A stretch of 64,000 nucleotides of DNA from Bermanella sp044597725 (GCF_044597725.1 NZ_CP139003.1:806001-870000); one strand, 5' to 3'; positions 9,198 to 18,740 are shown, numbered from the stretch's first letter. Numbers and translations: made by a program. Notes: generated by a model from the letters alone, not told the origin.

Positions 9198-10049
9198 ATG
9201 GATCTATTTGTGAACAAGCAACAACTTTTTGTTATGAGCCAATACTTGGTTCCCCAGCACGGTTTATCACGTTTAGTCGGTTGGTTCGCCAGCACTGAAA
9301 TATCGTGGATTAAGAACACCTTTATTCAAAGGTTTGCGGCTAAATACCAAGTAAATATGGATGAAGCGCAAGAAGAAAACCTAGAAGCTTATGCCTGTTT
9401 TAACGATTTTTTCACGCGTGCTTTAAAAGAAGGCGCACGCCCTATTGCTGATAGTAAAATTGTTAGCCCTGCCGATGGCGCCGTTAGCCAATTAGGTAAA
9501 ATTGAGTTAGGTCGTTGTTTTCAAGCTAAAGGTCGTGATTTTAGCGTGAGTGAATTACTGGGCGGCGATAACAAACGTGCAGAGCCATTTTTAAAAGGCG
9601 ATTTTGCCACGATTTATTTGTCGCCTAAAGATTATCATCGCGTACATATGCCTTGCGATGGCGTTTTAAAAGAAACGGTTTATGTACCGGGCGACTTATT
9701 CAGTGTTAACCCTGCTACCGCTCAAGGTGTTGATGGCCTATTTGCGCGCAATGAACGCTTGGTTTGCATGTTTGAAACCGAGCACGGCCCTATGGCCATG
9801 GTGCTGGTGGGTGCAATGATCGTAGCCGGTATTGAAACGGTTTGGTCGGGTCAGGTTTGCCCAATACCTAAAAAAGCACAAGTACAAAAGTATGATGGTG
9901 GTGAAATTCGCTTGAAGAAAGGTGAAGAAATGGGTCGCTTTAAGCTTGGCTCAACCGTGGTGCTTTGTTTCCCTGAAGATGTAATTAACTTTAAGCAAGA
10001 AGTGCTTGCTGAGTCACCTTTAAGCATGGGGCAGGCTTTAGCCGATTAA
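9198..10049 (+). CDS. psd: phosphatidylserine decarboxylase proenzyme
   Basis: Psd makes phosphatidylethanolamine from phosphatidylserine at the inner membrane. The 283-residue proenzyme has the family core (SPADGAVSQLGKIE, YLSPKDYHRVHMPCDG, GDLFSVNP) and the self-cleavage motif LGST, with Ser252 becoming the pyruvoyl cofactor of the alpha chain. The chosen ATG aligns with the start of E. coli Psd; the protein is shorter at the C-terminus, lacking the acidic extension found in E. coli. No strong ribosome binding site is seen. It converges with rsgA across a perfect 10-bp inverted repeat. Confidence 0.97.
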   Translation: MDLFVNKQQLFVMSQYLVPQHGLSRLVGWFASTEISWIKNTFIQRFAAKYQVNMDEAQEENLEAYACFNDFFTRALKEGARPIADSKIVSPADGAVSQLGKIELGRCFQAKGRDFSVSELLGGDNKRAEPFLKGDFATIYLSPKDYHRVHMPCDGVLKETVYVPGDLFSVNPATAQGVDGLFARNERLVCMFETEHGPMAMVLVGAMIVAGIETVWSGQVCPIPKKAQVQKYDGGEIRLKKGEEMGRFKLGSTVVLCFPEDVINFKQEVLAESPLSMGQALAD

Positions 10050-10084
10050 TGCTTAATTAATTAGCGTGCGTGTAAGATGAAGTT

Positions 10085-10116
10085 CTCCTGCCAATTAATG
10101 GTTTACTTGGCAGGAG
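10085..10116. terminator. inverted repeat between convergent psd and rsgA
   Basis: CTCCTGCCAA pairs perfectly with TTGGCAGGAG across a 12-base loop. It lies between two convergent stop codons, a usual place for a bidirectional terminator. Neither side has a good T-run, so intrinsic termination is uncertain. Confidence 0.45.
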
Positions 10117-10125
10117 CCGCAAAGA

Positions 10126-11151
10126 TTAAGGCTGACGCACGTTAACATCATCTAAGCTGGCAATGATTTGCTGAAAACTATCAAAGCGCCCTTGGCTTAT
10201 ATGACCGTCTGTAATGGCTTGTTTGAGTGCGCAGCCAGGTTCTGCAATATGCTTACAATCGCGAAACTTGCAATGACCAATAAAAGGTTGAAACTCTTTA
10301 AATCCCTGCAATATATCGTGAGGTTCCATGTGCCACAGGCCATACTCGCGTATACCCGGGCTATCAATTAAATCTCCACCGCTTGGAAAATGAAACAAAG
10401 TTGCATTTGTAGTGGTATGGCGACCTTTTCGGGTTTGTTCACTCAGGGCGCCTACACGAATGTCCTCTTCGGGTAACAACTCATTAATAATACTGGATTT
10501 GCCTACACCGCTTTGTCCTACAAACGCGCTGATGCGATCTTTTAACAAAGCTTGCAGTTCATTTAGCCCATCTTGCTGCTTAATACTGGCGCGAATAAAG
10601 TGGTAACCAATTTTTTCATAGTCATTAATGAGCTGCTGAAAATGGCTTTGGTTGTCAGCGTTCAGTAGATCGATTTTGTTCAAGCATAAAACCGGTTCGA
10701 TACCACTAATTTCAGCAGCAACGAGGTATCGATCAATCAGATTGCGGTGTGCATAAGGTTCCGGTGCAATAACAATAACCAGATAATCAATATTTGCAGC
10801 CACGGTTTTTAGCTCACCGTACATATTTGGGCGTTGTAGCTCGGTTTGCCGATCTGAGCGCGCCACTACTACTCCATGCTCTTTACCGGCGCGAAAGGTA
10901 ATGGCATCGCCGGTAACCAGCCCGCCAAGGTTTGCACGCATATGACAACGCAGTTGTAGGCCGTGATCATCTTCAACCAATACTTGGGTGCCAAAGTGAC
11001 TGATAACCTGGCCCGAGCGCTCAGGGCCTAAGTCGCCACCTTCTAGAGCATGGTGAATGTCCGACTCTTTTTTGTCGGCCCGCTGGGTGCGCTCGTCTTG
11101 AATTTTTTTAATACGCCACGATTGGCGCTTGTTGAGCTTGCGTTTAGCCAT
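10126..11151 (-). CDS. rsgA: small ribosomal subunit biogenesis GTPase RsgA
   Basis: RsgA binds the maturing 30S subunit, and its ribosome-stimulated GTPase assists late assembly. The 341 residues show a lysine/arginine-rich N-terminus, an OB fold, a circularly permuted G domain with motif order G4 (LCLNKIDLL), G1 (GQSGVGKSS), G3 (DSPGIREYG), and a C-terminal zinc finger (HCKFRDCKHIAEPGC). All key residues are present. It is divergent from orn (124 bases apart), the same rsgA-orn neighbourhood as in Pseudomonas and E. coli. Confidence 0.97.
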   Translation of the reverse strand: MAKRKLNKRQSWRIKKIQDERTQRADKKESDIHHALEGGDLGPERSGQVISHFGTQVLVEDDHGLQLRCHMRANLGGLVTGDAITFRAGKEHGVVVARSDRQTELQRPNMYGELKTVAANIDYLVIVIAPEPYAHRNLIDRYLVAAEISGIEPVLCLNKIDLLNADNQSHFQQLINDYEKIGYHFIRASIKQQDGLNELQALLKDRISAFVGQSGVGKSSIINELLPEEDIRVGALSEQTRKGRHTTTNATLFHFPSGGDLIDSPGIREYGLWHMEPHDILQGFKEFQPFIGHCKFRDCKHIAEPGCALKQAITDGHISQGRFDSFQQIIASLDDVNVRQP

Positions 11152-11275
11152 GTAATAACGACACGTTTTATGTTCAAATTATCAATTATATAGGTAAACC
11201 CACGTAAATTCAGTTGATACGCTAAAATCAATAGTAAGCAATGGCCATTAGTAGCTGAGCAGAGAAGGAAAGAGC

Positions 11276-11833
11276 ATGAGTGAGCAAGCGGTACAAAGTA
11301 AGCACAATCTGATTTGGATTGACTTAGAAATGACAGGTTTAGAGCCTAAAACGGATGTGATTATAGAAATCGCCACCATTGTCACAGATGGCCAGCTCAA
11401 TGTATTGGCCGAGGGCCCAGTTCTTGCGATACACCAACCTGATAGCATTATCGATAACATGGATGAGTGGAATACTAAAACTCATGGAAACTCGGGTTTG
11501 GTTCAGCGTGTTAAAGACAGCAAAATCAATGAACAGGAAGCTGTTAAGCAGACTATTGAATTTTTACAGCAGTACATAGGCAAAGGTATTAGCCCTATGT
11601 GTGGCAATAGTGTCCATCAGGATCGTCGTTTTTTAAATAAATACATGCCTGAACTTGAAGACTTTTTCCATTATCGCAATATTGATGTAAGTACGTTAAA
11701 AGAACTGGCTCGCCGTTGGGCACCAGAAAAACTAATCGGTCTTGAGAAAAAAGGCAGCCACCAAGCATTAGATGATATTCGTGAAAGTATCGATGAAATG
11801 AAGTTTTATCGTCAGAATATTATGAGTATCTAA
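11276..11833 (+). CDS. orn: oligoribonuclease
   Basis: Orn hydrolyses di- and short oligoribonucleotides, including pGpG from cyclic di-GMP breakdown, to mononucleotides. The 185-residue protein has the DEDDh exonuclease motifs: Asp16 and Glu18 in WIDLEMTGL, Asp near CGNSVHQDRRFL, and the His/Asp pair in SHQALDDIRESI. AAGGAA stands 6 bases before the ATG. Its role in cyclic di-GMP turnover fits with the PilZ-like and HDOD genes nearby, although that is context only. Confidence 0.98.
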   Translation: MSEQAVQSKHNLIWIDLEMTGLEPKTDVIIEIATIVTDGQLNVLAEGPVLAIHQPDSIIDNMDEWNTKTHGNSGLVQRVKDSKINEQEAVKQTIEFLQQYIGKGISPMCGNSVHQDRRFLNKYMPELEDFFHYRNIDVSTLKELARRWAPEKLIGLEKKGSHQALDDIRESIDEMKFYRQNIMSI

Positions 11834-11863
11834 ATAACTGTTCTTAGTTCGATTGCAAGGTGG

Positions 11864-12337
11864 TTACAATAACCATTTTGCATCGATATCCGTAAACTCA
11901 TCGCAACTTTGAATCAGCTGGTTAGAGGTTAGAAACTCAACCCCAAAAACACGAGTTCGAACACCATATTTGTGCTTAATATGGTCGAGTAAAATTGCAA
12001 AATCACCATCACCACTTAATAATATAACCTCGTCCACGTGGGCTGCACATTCTAATATATCAATGGTAATGCCCACATCCCAATCGCCCTTCGCGGTACC
12101 ATCTTGCCTTTGTATAAATGGTTTTAATTTGATTTCAAAACCGATATTACGCAATGCATCTTGAAACTTTATTTGACTATCAATACCTCGATCAATGGCA
12201 TATGCATAAGCATAATCTATGGAGCCTTGCTGGGCGAAGTGCTGCCAAAGGGTTTTATAATTAAACGAACGTTTGTAGCGGTCTCGCGTAGTGTAATAAA
12301 TATTTTGTACATCAACAAACAGGGCAATTTTTTTCAT
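11864..12337 (-). CDS. NYN-domain (LabA/DUF88-like) putative RNase
   Basis: The 157 residues form a single PIN-like NYN domain. Conserved acidic residues occur in the expected places: IALFVDVQNIYY near the start, GDWDVGITIDILE in the middle, and ILLSGDGDFAILLDHIK, the typical LabA/DUF88 signature. These would bind a metal in a PIN-type nuclease, so a small endoribonuclease is plausible, but substrates of these stand-alone proteins are generally unknown. It converges with orn (30 bases between stops) and is divergent from the M14-type gene. No clear ribosome binding site is seen. Confidence 0.85.
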   Translation of the reverse strand: MKKIALFVDVQNIYYTTRDRYKRSFNYKTLWQHFAQQGSIDYAYAYAIDRGIDSQIKFQDALRNIGFEIKLKPFIQRQDGTAKGDWDVGITIDILECAAHVDEVILLSGDGDFAILLDHIKHKYGVRTRVFGVEFLTSNQLIQSCDEFTDIDAKWLL

Positions 12338-12400
12338 GAGGAACTCGTTATTACTTTAGCTATATGAATTTTTTATGTCAGTAGCAATTGAACGCAGCCA

Positions 12401-13573
12401 ATGAATAGGTATTTCGTTACACTAAACATTGAAACCCTATCTAGGTTGTCTGCCATGACCAATGAACCCAGTGCACAAAGTAACAATATCACAACACTTC
12501 CATCCACAGACGATACTGAGTTGCTGCAGCAGTTTATACAGAGCAACAAAGAACTGCTTAAAACAACCGTGCCTGAGTTTATTCAACTCGATAAGTTATT
12601 AGAATTAAGCAATGGTGAGCTTAAAACCACCATTCTCGATTGGGTATCTTTGCCTCAAATTGCATTGCCTATCCCATTGTTGAGCTTAGGGGATGTTGAA
12701 AACAGTAAAAATATTTTGCTTATCAGTGCCAGTTTACACGGAGTTGAGCGAATTGGCACTCAGGCCGTACTTGCTTGGATGCAAGGTTTGATTCAGCGTA
12801 TTCGCTGGGATGCGCTTTGGCGTAGCCAGTTCGATTCGGATATGGCGTTAGTGATAATGCCCATGGTGAACCCAGGAGGAATGTATAAAAACAGTCGTTG
12901 TAATCCAAATGGTGTGGATATAAATCGTCATGCCCCTATTGAGGCAGAAGATAGCCCTTCGTTTTTAGTGGGCGGCCAACGTCTTAGTCGGCATATTCCT
13001 TGGTATCGTGGTCATCATGATCAAGCCCCTGAGCAGGAATTCGAAGTACTAAGCACGCTTATTGAAGAGCTTACCCATATCGATAAAACGGTTATCGCGT
13101 TGGATGTACATTCTGGCTTTGGTTTACGTGATCAGCTTTGGATTCCTTATGCCTATCGAAAACAACCCATTAATGACGTGGCTATATACATGGCACTTAA
13201 GATTCTATGGGAGCGTAATTATCCCCATCATAACTATGTATTTGAACCACAAAGTGTGCGTTATTTAACTCATGGCGATGTTTGGGATTATTTTCATCGG
13301 CGCTGTCAAAAGCAAGGTCGACGCTTATTGCCATTGACATTAGAAATGGGGTCGTGGAATTGGGTTCGCAAGCGGCCAGTACAACTATTAAGTTTTAGTG
13401 GTTTGTTTCATCCTGTGGTACCTCATCGTCACGCTCGTGTTATGCGGCAGCATTTAGGATTATTCGATTTTATGTTGTCGGCGAGCCGTAATTTTAGTGC
13501 ATGGTGTCCAAGCGGTGACCAATGGTATGCCATGGAACAAGTGGCATTGTCGATGTGGTATAACAAACACTAG
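12401..13573 (+). CDS. M14-family zinc carboxypeptidase-like protein
   Basis: The 390 residues carry the metallocarboxypeptidase pattern: HxxE zinc ligands in SLHGVERIG (about residue 111), the NPGG then GVDINRH substrate-binding block, a third zinc His in ALDVHSGFG, and a candidate catalytic Glu in LTLEMGSWNW. All core residues are present, so it is probably active. No signal peptide is visible, which points to a cytoplasmic peptidase or amidase, such as one acting on recycled muropeptides or small peptides; that is inference. An alternative start lies at residue 19. Its TAG overlaps the stop of the next gene on the other strand within CTAG. Confidence 0.78.
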   Translation: MNRYFVTLNIETLSRLSAMTNEPSAQSNNITTLPSTDDTELLQQFIQSNKELLKTTVPEFIQLDKLLELSNGELKTTILDWVSLPQIALPIPLLSLGDVENSKNILLISASLHGVERIGTQAVLAWMQGLIQRIRWDALWRSQFDSDMALVIMPMVNPGGMYKNSRCNPNGVDINRHAPIEAEDSPSFLVGGQRLSRHIPWYRGHHDQAPEQEFEVLSTLIEELTHIDKTVIALDVHSGFGLRDQLWIPYAYRKQPINDVAIYMALKILWERNYPHHNYVFEPQSVRYLTHGDVWDYFHRRCQKQGRRLLPLTLEMGSWNWVRKRPVQLLSFSGLFHPVVPHRHARVMRQHLGLFDFMLSASRNFSAWCPSGDQWYAMEQVALSMWYNKH

Positions 13574-14286
13574 GCTGCACGCTTTTGTTTTTCTGGTTGA
13601 GTGCTTGAATATTCAATGGGTACAGTAGTTTTTGCTTGTCGATAGCGACGCACTTTGAGTTGGAAATAGGTATCAATAACGTCCATTAATATACCGCTGG
13701 CCAGTAAAATGATTTCCGAGTTGTGATTGAAACTAAATCCGAGCATAGCAATATAGAGTAAGTAAGCAAAAACACGATGACTGCGTTCAACATAAAAAAC
13801 CCAACTTTTTAATCGCTCAGACGAGTGTTTACCACTTAAACGCCAAAACTGTTCTGCCCACCGCCAAACATCACTACTAACCCATAATAGTGCACATAAA
13901 GCCATGGCTTCCGTGAAAGGCGTAAAGGTGATGTGCCAAACAATGAACAATGCAAAACTAGTGCAGTGATGAATGCTATAAAATTGGCGGTAACTGGGTT
14001 TTATTTGCTGGCGGTCACGTAGAATAATGGCGACATCGTATAAATATAACGCCAATAATGTTTGAATCCATAAGTCTCTAAAGGTTTCACTATCTAGTTG
14101 ATAGTAAATAATATAAATACCAATGGATAAAATACTTAGCAGGTAGTGACTGCGTTCTGCACGATGCTTACCTTTTAAAAATGCCATGACGATAGCATCA
14201 AGAGCAAAAAAACAGGCGCTTAATGCTCCTACCAGCAGCCAGTAGTCTAAATTTAAAAAAGCCAGTGATTGGCTGAAATCATCCAT
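13570..14286 (-). CDS. predicted multi-pass inner membrane protein
   Basis: I do not recognise the family with confidence. The 238 residues show about seven hydrophobic segments, the first near residues 15-37 and the last near 183-203, and a short basic C-terminal tail. A YSIHHCTSFALF segment within the fourth helix recalls the paired His of TLC (TRAM-LAG1-CLN8) domains, and the helix count fits, but the match is weak. No ribosome binding site is clear. The stop codon overlaps that of the M14-type gene on the opposite strand. Confidence 0.6.
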   Translation of the reverse strand: MDDFSQSLAFLNLDYWLLVGALSACFFALDAIVMAFLKGKHRAERSHYLLSILSIGIYIIYYQLDSETFRDLWIQTLLALYLYDVAIILRDRQQIKPSYRQFYSIHHCTSFALFIVWHITFTPFTEAMALCALLWVSSDVWRWAEQFWRLSGKHSSERLKSWVFYVERSHRVFAYLLYIAMLGFSFNHNSEIILLASGILMDVIDTYFQLKVRRYRQAKTTVPIEYSSTQPEKQKRAA

Positions 14287-14418
14287 GAACTGTCTACGAT
14301 GAAAGGTTTAGTTTATGCCATACCCTAACATAAGACGTTTTTTATATAACGATGGATAAATTAAAAATAAGCTTAAAGTGTTAGTTTTGTTCTGGATTGG
14401 GTGAAAAAGAATCAAGTT

Positions 14419-15444
14419 TTAGTGGACTGCCTCTCGTGCAGTTTCTAACCAGTCATTAAACTGTGCTTGATTATTGCGTATCCACTCTTCCGCATGGCGC
14501 TTTATGTCTTCCGGTTTATTCTCGCCTTGTCTTAACCGTTGGTTTTGTTGTGATATGGCGTGAATATTAATAGTAGCAACAGAGAATAATGCGGCGGCTG
14601 CCGGATGATTTTCATTAAATTTACGGTTACTCAGGATGCGCATGCTGCTTAAATTAAAACCATAATTTTTGTCATTGGCTAATTCAGTATCGGTTCCTCT
14701 TGGGTGCGCAGAGAAAGGTACTTCTAACCATACAACATCTTTGCCGGGCACAAGTTCAGACGATAACCAATAGGGCGTCCATGAATAATATAAAATAGGT
14801 TGTTGTTGGTTGTAGCGACTTAAGATTGTTTCGATGTGCTCGTCATAAGGGCCGCTAATTTGCTCCACTGACCGGCGTAAATCGTAAGCATCAATGTGGT
14901 ACTCAATAATATTGAAACATGCCCAACTTTTTTGGCAGCCAATTAAATTGGCTTTTCCGTCTTTATCAATGTCAAATAACGTCGCTAAAGCAGGTTTTTT
15001 TAAATCGGCTAAATTTTTTATATTGTATTTTTGTGCTGTAGGTTTATCAATTAAATATCCTTGTGCAGCTCCGGCGACATATACACCTTCGCGACTAAGT
15101 AAGTGTTCACCTCCTGCTTGTTCAAACATGTGATTATGACTGGGTGTCCAGTGTACAGCGGTCCATTGCAATTGGTTGTTTGCAATAGCTTGGTAGCCAT
15201 CACGGTAATTCATGACAAGGGGAGGTTTAACATCATAGCCCAAGGCTTCAAGGGCTAGCATGATAATTTGCGTTTGAAATGCTTCTTCTTGTAAGTCGCT
15301 ATGAAATCCTTGAACAGCAATGCCTTTTCCTGGCAATTCTTTAGATACATGAACATTCGATGCCGGTTCGCTGCAACCTGTTATAAAAATCAACAAAACA
15401 AATAATGACTGTTTTAGTTTGTCTTTCAGATGGGCCACTTGCAT
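14419..15444 (-). CDS. ProX-like glycine betaine/proline-binding lipoprotein, orphan
   Basis: This is a periplasmic substrate-binding protein of the ProX/OpuAC type for compatible solutes. The start at 15444 is preferred over an in-frame ATG at 15501 because AGGA stands 5 bases before it and it gives a proper signal: basic residues, LKQSLFVLLIFITGC, with a lipobox ending ITGC, so it is probably a lipoprotein. Aromatic-rich stretches (LQWTAVHWTPSHNHM, ILYYSWTPYWLSSELV) fit a betaine-binding aromatic cage. No ATPase or permease gene is adjacent, so its ABC partners must be elsewhere, or it works with another system. Confidence 0.85.
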   Translation of the reverse strand: MQVAHLKDKLKQSLFVLLIFITGCSEPASNVHVSKELPGKGIAVQGFHSDLQEEAFQTQIIMLALEALGYDVKPPLVMNYRDGYQAIANNQLQWTAVHWTPSHNHMFEQAGGEHLLSREGVYVAGAAQGYLIDKPTAQKYNIKNLADLKKPALATLFDIDKDGKANLIGCQKSWACFNIIEYHIDAYDLRRSVEQISGPYDEHIETILSRYNQQQPILYYSWTPYWLSSELVPGKDVVWLEVPFSAHPRGTDTELANDKNYGFNLSSMRILSNRKFNENHPAAAALFSVATINIHAISQQNQRLRQGENKPEDIKRHAEEWIRNNQAQFNDWLETAREAVH

Positions 15445-15510
15445 AGCATTCCTATCATCACCCCGCTTTCTTTTAAATGTAGCAGGTACAGGGCCGATCA
15501 CCAGTGATGG

Positions 15511-16614
15511 TTATATGAGGGGACGTAATGAAAGTTCGCGTTTTTGGTATTGCTGCTGTAAGCCCCATTGCACATGTTCAACAACCAATTGAGAAGGGTG
15601 ATTTAAACGCTGTTCCAATTGCTCGATAATTTTCTCGCTGTATTTGGCGTTGCCTAGGGCGACGGCAATATTACGTAACCAACGTTCATATCCGGTACGA
15701 CGAATGGGCATACCTTCGGTATTTTGCAAAAAGGTTTGTTCGCTCCAATTAAACAATGTGAGTAAATCACTATCATCTAAATGATGGCGTGGAGTGAAAT
15801 CGGTTTCTTGTGTGGTTTGTGTGAATTTGTTCCAAGGACAAACTAGCTGACAGTCATCACAACCAAAAATGCGATTACCCATCTTGCTTCTAAGTTCTTC
15901 CGGGATGCTGCCCTTGAGTTCGATGGTTAAGTAAGAAATGCATCTGCGTGCATCCACAACTTGGTTGTCGACTATGGCATCAGTAGGGCAAGCGGGAAAG
16001 CACTGGCTGCAACTGCCGCAGTTCATGTCGTCATATGGTTCATCTATAGGTAAGGGCAGGTTGGTAAATAACTCACCTAAAAAAAAGTAACTACCCGCTT
16101 TGGGGTTTATTAACATGGCGTTTTTGCCAATCCAGCCAAGGCCTGCTTTTTGCGCCATACCGCGTTCTAAAACCGGTGCGCTATCCACAAATGCGCGATA
16201 CGCAATATTGGGTTGTAAGGATACGATGGCTTGTTCAATACGCTTGCCTAACTGGGTTAGGCGTTTACGCATTAGTTTGTGGTAATCTCGGCCTAATGCG
16301 TAACGGCTTATATAGGCTTTTTGGTCATTGGCCAAAACGTTCAATGATTGATCGCCGTTAGGGAAGTAATTCATTCGTACCGAAAGAATGCGTAATGTGC
16401 CCGGCACCAATTCAGCCGGACGATAGCGTTTACTGCCGTGGTCGGCCATGTAACTCATCTCGCCATGATAGCCTTTTGCCAACCAATCCTTTAATGCTTC
16501 TTCGTGTTGGCCCATGTCGACATCCGTAATGCCAAGCTCAGCAAAGCCCAGTTCTTGGGCCCAGTTTTTTATATCACGGGCAAGTTCATGCCAATTTATT
16601 TGAGTTGAATCCAT
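15511..16614 (-). CDS. queG: epoxyqueuosine reductase
   Basis: QueG carries out the last step of queuosine synthesis in tRNA, reducing epoxyqueuosine with a cobalamin cofactor and two 4Fe-4S clusters. The protein of 367 residues contains both cluster motifs: CGSCSQCFPACPTDAI and GCDDCQLVCPWN, as well as the N-terminal cobalamin-binding half (VRMNYFPNG, YALGRDYHKLMRKRL). The ATG at 16614 is preferred to a TTG at 16629. It is divergent from nnr, and queG next to nnr and tsaE is the order seen in many gammaproteobacteria. Confidence 0.97.
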   Translation of the reverse strand: MDSTQINWHELARDIKNWAQELGFAELGITDVDMGQHEEALKDWLAKGYHGEMSYMADHGSKRYRPAELVPGTLRILSVRMNYFPNGDQSLNVLANDQKAYISRYALGRDYHKLMRKRLTQLGKRIEQAIVSLQPNIAYRAFVDSAPVLERGMAQKAGLGWIGKNAMLINPKAGSYFFLGELFTNLPLPIDEPYDDMNCGSCSQCFPACPTDAIVDNQVVDARRCISYLTIELKGSIPEELRSKMGNRIFGCDDCQLVCPWNKFTQTTQETDFTPRHHLDDSDLLTLFNWSEQTFLQNTEGMPIRRTGYERWLRNIAVALGNAKYSEKIIEQLEQRLNHPSQLVVEHVQWGLQQQYQKRELSLRPLI

Positions 16615-16688
16615 GGTGCGATAGAGCAACGTCTTGCTAAAGGGTATAATCGTCTACATTCTACTGAGTTTTGACTAGGAAAGCAGGG

Positions 16689-18227
16689 ATGACATTGTTG
16701 ATGGGTAAAAAAAGTGAAAACTTAGGTGTACCTTTGTATTCGGCTCAGCAAGTGTCGAAAATGGATGAGCAGGCTCAAACACACGGAATCAATGGCTTTG
16801 AGCTTATGAAGCAGGCGGGCGAAGCGGCGTTTGCTGTTTTACTCAATGAATATGCCCATGTACGCAACCTCTTGGTGCTATGTGGCGCGGGCAATAACGG
16901 TGGCGATGGTTTTGTTATTGCGCGTCTGGCCCATGAACATGGTCTGGAGGTTCATGTGGCCAGCTTAGTGGAACCCAAGCAATTAAAAGGTTCGGCGGCG
17001 TTGGCGGCAACCGATGCGATACAAGCTGGGGTGAAAATTACCTTATTGAATGACTTTATGTGGCCCGATGAAGACTTGTCTACAAGTTCGCTGGTAGTAG
17101 ATGCGTTGCTGGGTACTGGCCTTGAAAGGAATGTTGAAGGTGCATTAGCACGTGTTATTCAAGAGCTTAATCTACAACCTTGCCCTGTATTCGCAGTGGA
17201 TGTGCCTTCTGGTTTAAACGCCACTAGCGGTGCGATAATGGGCGTTGCGGTAAAAGCCGATTTAACCTTGACCATGATTGCGTATAAGCAAGGATTATTC
17301 ACAGGGCAAGGGCCTCATTGCTGTGGAGACGTTCGCTTAGCGACCCTGTCGGTGCCAAAAACAATTCGACAAAAAGAAACTTCTACCCATTTGCTCAATT
17401 GGTCCGTGATGCGGACATGGCCGTGGTTTGCAGGGCGCTCATTACATGCCCATAAAGGCCAGTTCGGTCATGTGCTTATAGTGGGTGGTGATCATGGATA
17501 TGGCGGCGCAGCGATGTTGGCAGCCATGAGCGCGTTGCGCAGTGGAGCAGGTTTAGTGAGTGTGGCAACCCGTTCAGAGCATATTCCGGCGATACTTGCT
17601 CGTTGTCCAGAGGTGATGGTGCGTGCAGTGGAAAGTGGCCAAGATTTGCTGCCTCTGTTAAATCAAGCGGACGTGGTTGTACTGGGCCCTGGGCTTGGCC
17701 AAAAAGCGTGGGGGCAGCAATTGTTTCAACAGGTCATGGCTTTTGATCAGCCCCTGTTGCTGGACGCGGATGGCCTTAACTTACTGGCGCAAAATGCAAT
17801 TAAGCACAACTTAAATCAACGTGTGAGTATATTAACGCCGCACCCAGGGGAAGCTGCGCGGTTATTGGGCTCAACAAGTGCGGATGTGAATCAGGATCGC
17901 TTCACGGCGGTAAAACGTTTAAGTGAGGAATTTAATAGCACTGTTGTGCTCAAAGGAGCGGGCAGCTTGGTGTGCAGTCAACAGCAAGTATCGGTGTGCA
18001 ATCAAGGTAATCCCGGTATGGCCACAGCTGGCACGGGAGATGTATTAAGTGGTATATGTGGCAGCTTATTGGCACAAGGCAGAGAATGGTTGCCCCATGA
18101 CGTGCACGCGATTGCCGCCAGTGGTGTATGTCTGCATGGTGCAGCTGGCGATGAGGCGGCAAAACAAGGTCAGGTATCCATGCTGGCCAGCGATGTAGTA
18201 GACGGTCTGCGGTCATTATTGAATTAG
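16689..18227 (+). CDS. nnr: bifunctional NAD(P)H-hydrate epimerase/dehydratase
   Basis: Nnr repairs damaged NAD(P)H: the N-terminal YjeF_N domain epimerises NAD(P)HX, and the C-terminal ribokinase-like domain dehydrates S-NAD(P)HX with ADP. The 512 residues show both domains in order: CGAGNNGGDGFVIARL (about residue 68) and, in the second half, ILTPHPGEAARLLG and GTGDVLSGICGSLL. The ATG at 16689 is chosen because AGGA lies 8 bases upstream; a TTG at 16671 is also in frame. A TATAAT at 16645-16650 could serve as -10. tsaE follows after 15 bases. Confidence 0.96.
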   Translation: MTLLMGKKSENLGVPLYSAQQVSKMDEQAQTHGINGFELMKQAGEAAFAVLLNEYAHVRNLLVLCGAGNNGGDGFVIARLAHEHGLEVHVASLVEPKQLKGSAALAATDAIQAGVKITLLNDFMWPDEDLSTSSLVVDALLGTGLERNVEGALARVIQELNLQPCPVFAVDVPSGLNATSGAIMGVAVKADLTLTMIAYKQGLFTGQGPHCCGDVRLATLSVPKTIRQKETSTHLLNWSVMRTWPWFAGRSLHAHKGQFGHVLIVGGDHGYGGAAMLAAMSALRSGAGLVSVATRSEHIPAILARCPEVMVRAVESGQDLLPLLNQADVVVLGPGLGQKAWGQQLFQQVMAFDQPLLLDADGLNLLAQNAIKHNLNQRVSILTPHPGEAARLLGSTSADVNQDRFTAVKRLSEEFNSTVVLKGAGSLVCSQQQVSVCNQGNPGMATAGTGDVLSGICGSLLAQGREWLPHDVHAIAASGVCLHGAAGDEAAKQGQVSMLASDVVDGLRSLLN

Positions 18228-18242
18228 GGCAAAGTAGTTAAT

Positions 18243-18740
18243 ATGAATGGTTCAGAACACAGTCAGCATGACTTTCAATACCAAACCGCCGATGAAGCGA
18301 GCATGCTTAATTGGTGCAAGCACGCTGCAGCACAGACTCATCAAGGTTTAGTGATGTATCTTCATGGCGATTTGGGCATGGGTAAAACCACTTGGTGTCG
18401 CGGGTTTATTCAAGGTTTAGGTCATGTTGGAGCCGTTAAAAGTCCAACCTATACCCTGGTGGAACCATACGAGCTGCCATCCATGACGGTATACCATTTT
18501 GACTTGTATCGTTTGGCTGACCCAGAAGAGCTTGAATTTATGGGGGTACGCGATTATTTTGCTAAAGACACCCTGTGTTTAATAGAATGGCCGGAAAAGG
18601 GCGCTGGTGTATTGCCTGAAGCGGATATTGATATTGAGATCACGCCTTGGCAATCGGGGCGTACTTTGCGTTTCACTGCACATACAGAAAAAGCCCAACA
18701 GCAATTACAGGTTTGGTCCCAGATTAATGACAACCCATAA
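18243..18740 (+). CDS. tsaE: tRNA threonylcarbamoyladenosine synthesis ATPase TsaE
   Basis: TsaE is the ATPase that works with TsaB and TsaD to make the t6A37 modification of ANN-decoding tRNAs. The 165 residues include a Walker A motif (HGDLGMGKTTWCRGF), the switch segment VKSPTYTLVEPY and HFDLYRLADPEELEFMG, all typical. The length is normal. It lies between nnr and amiB, an arrangement widely conserved in gammaproteobacteria, and probably shares their transcript. Confidence 0.97.
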   Translation: MNGSEHSQHDFQYQTADEASMLNWCKHAAAQTHQGLVMYLHGDLGMGKTTWCRGFIQGLGHVGAVKSPTYTLVEPYELPSMTVYHFDLYRLADPEELEFMGVRDYFAKDTLCLIEWPEKGAGVLPEADIDIEITPWQSGRTLRFTAHTEKAQQQLQVWSQINDNP

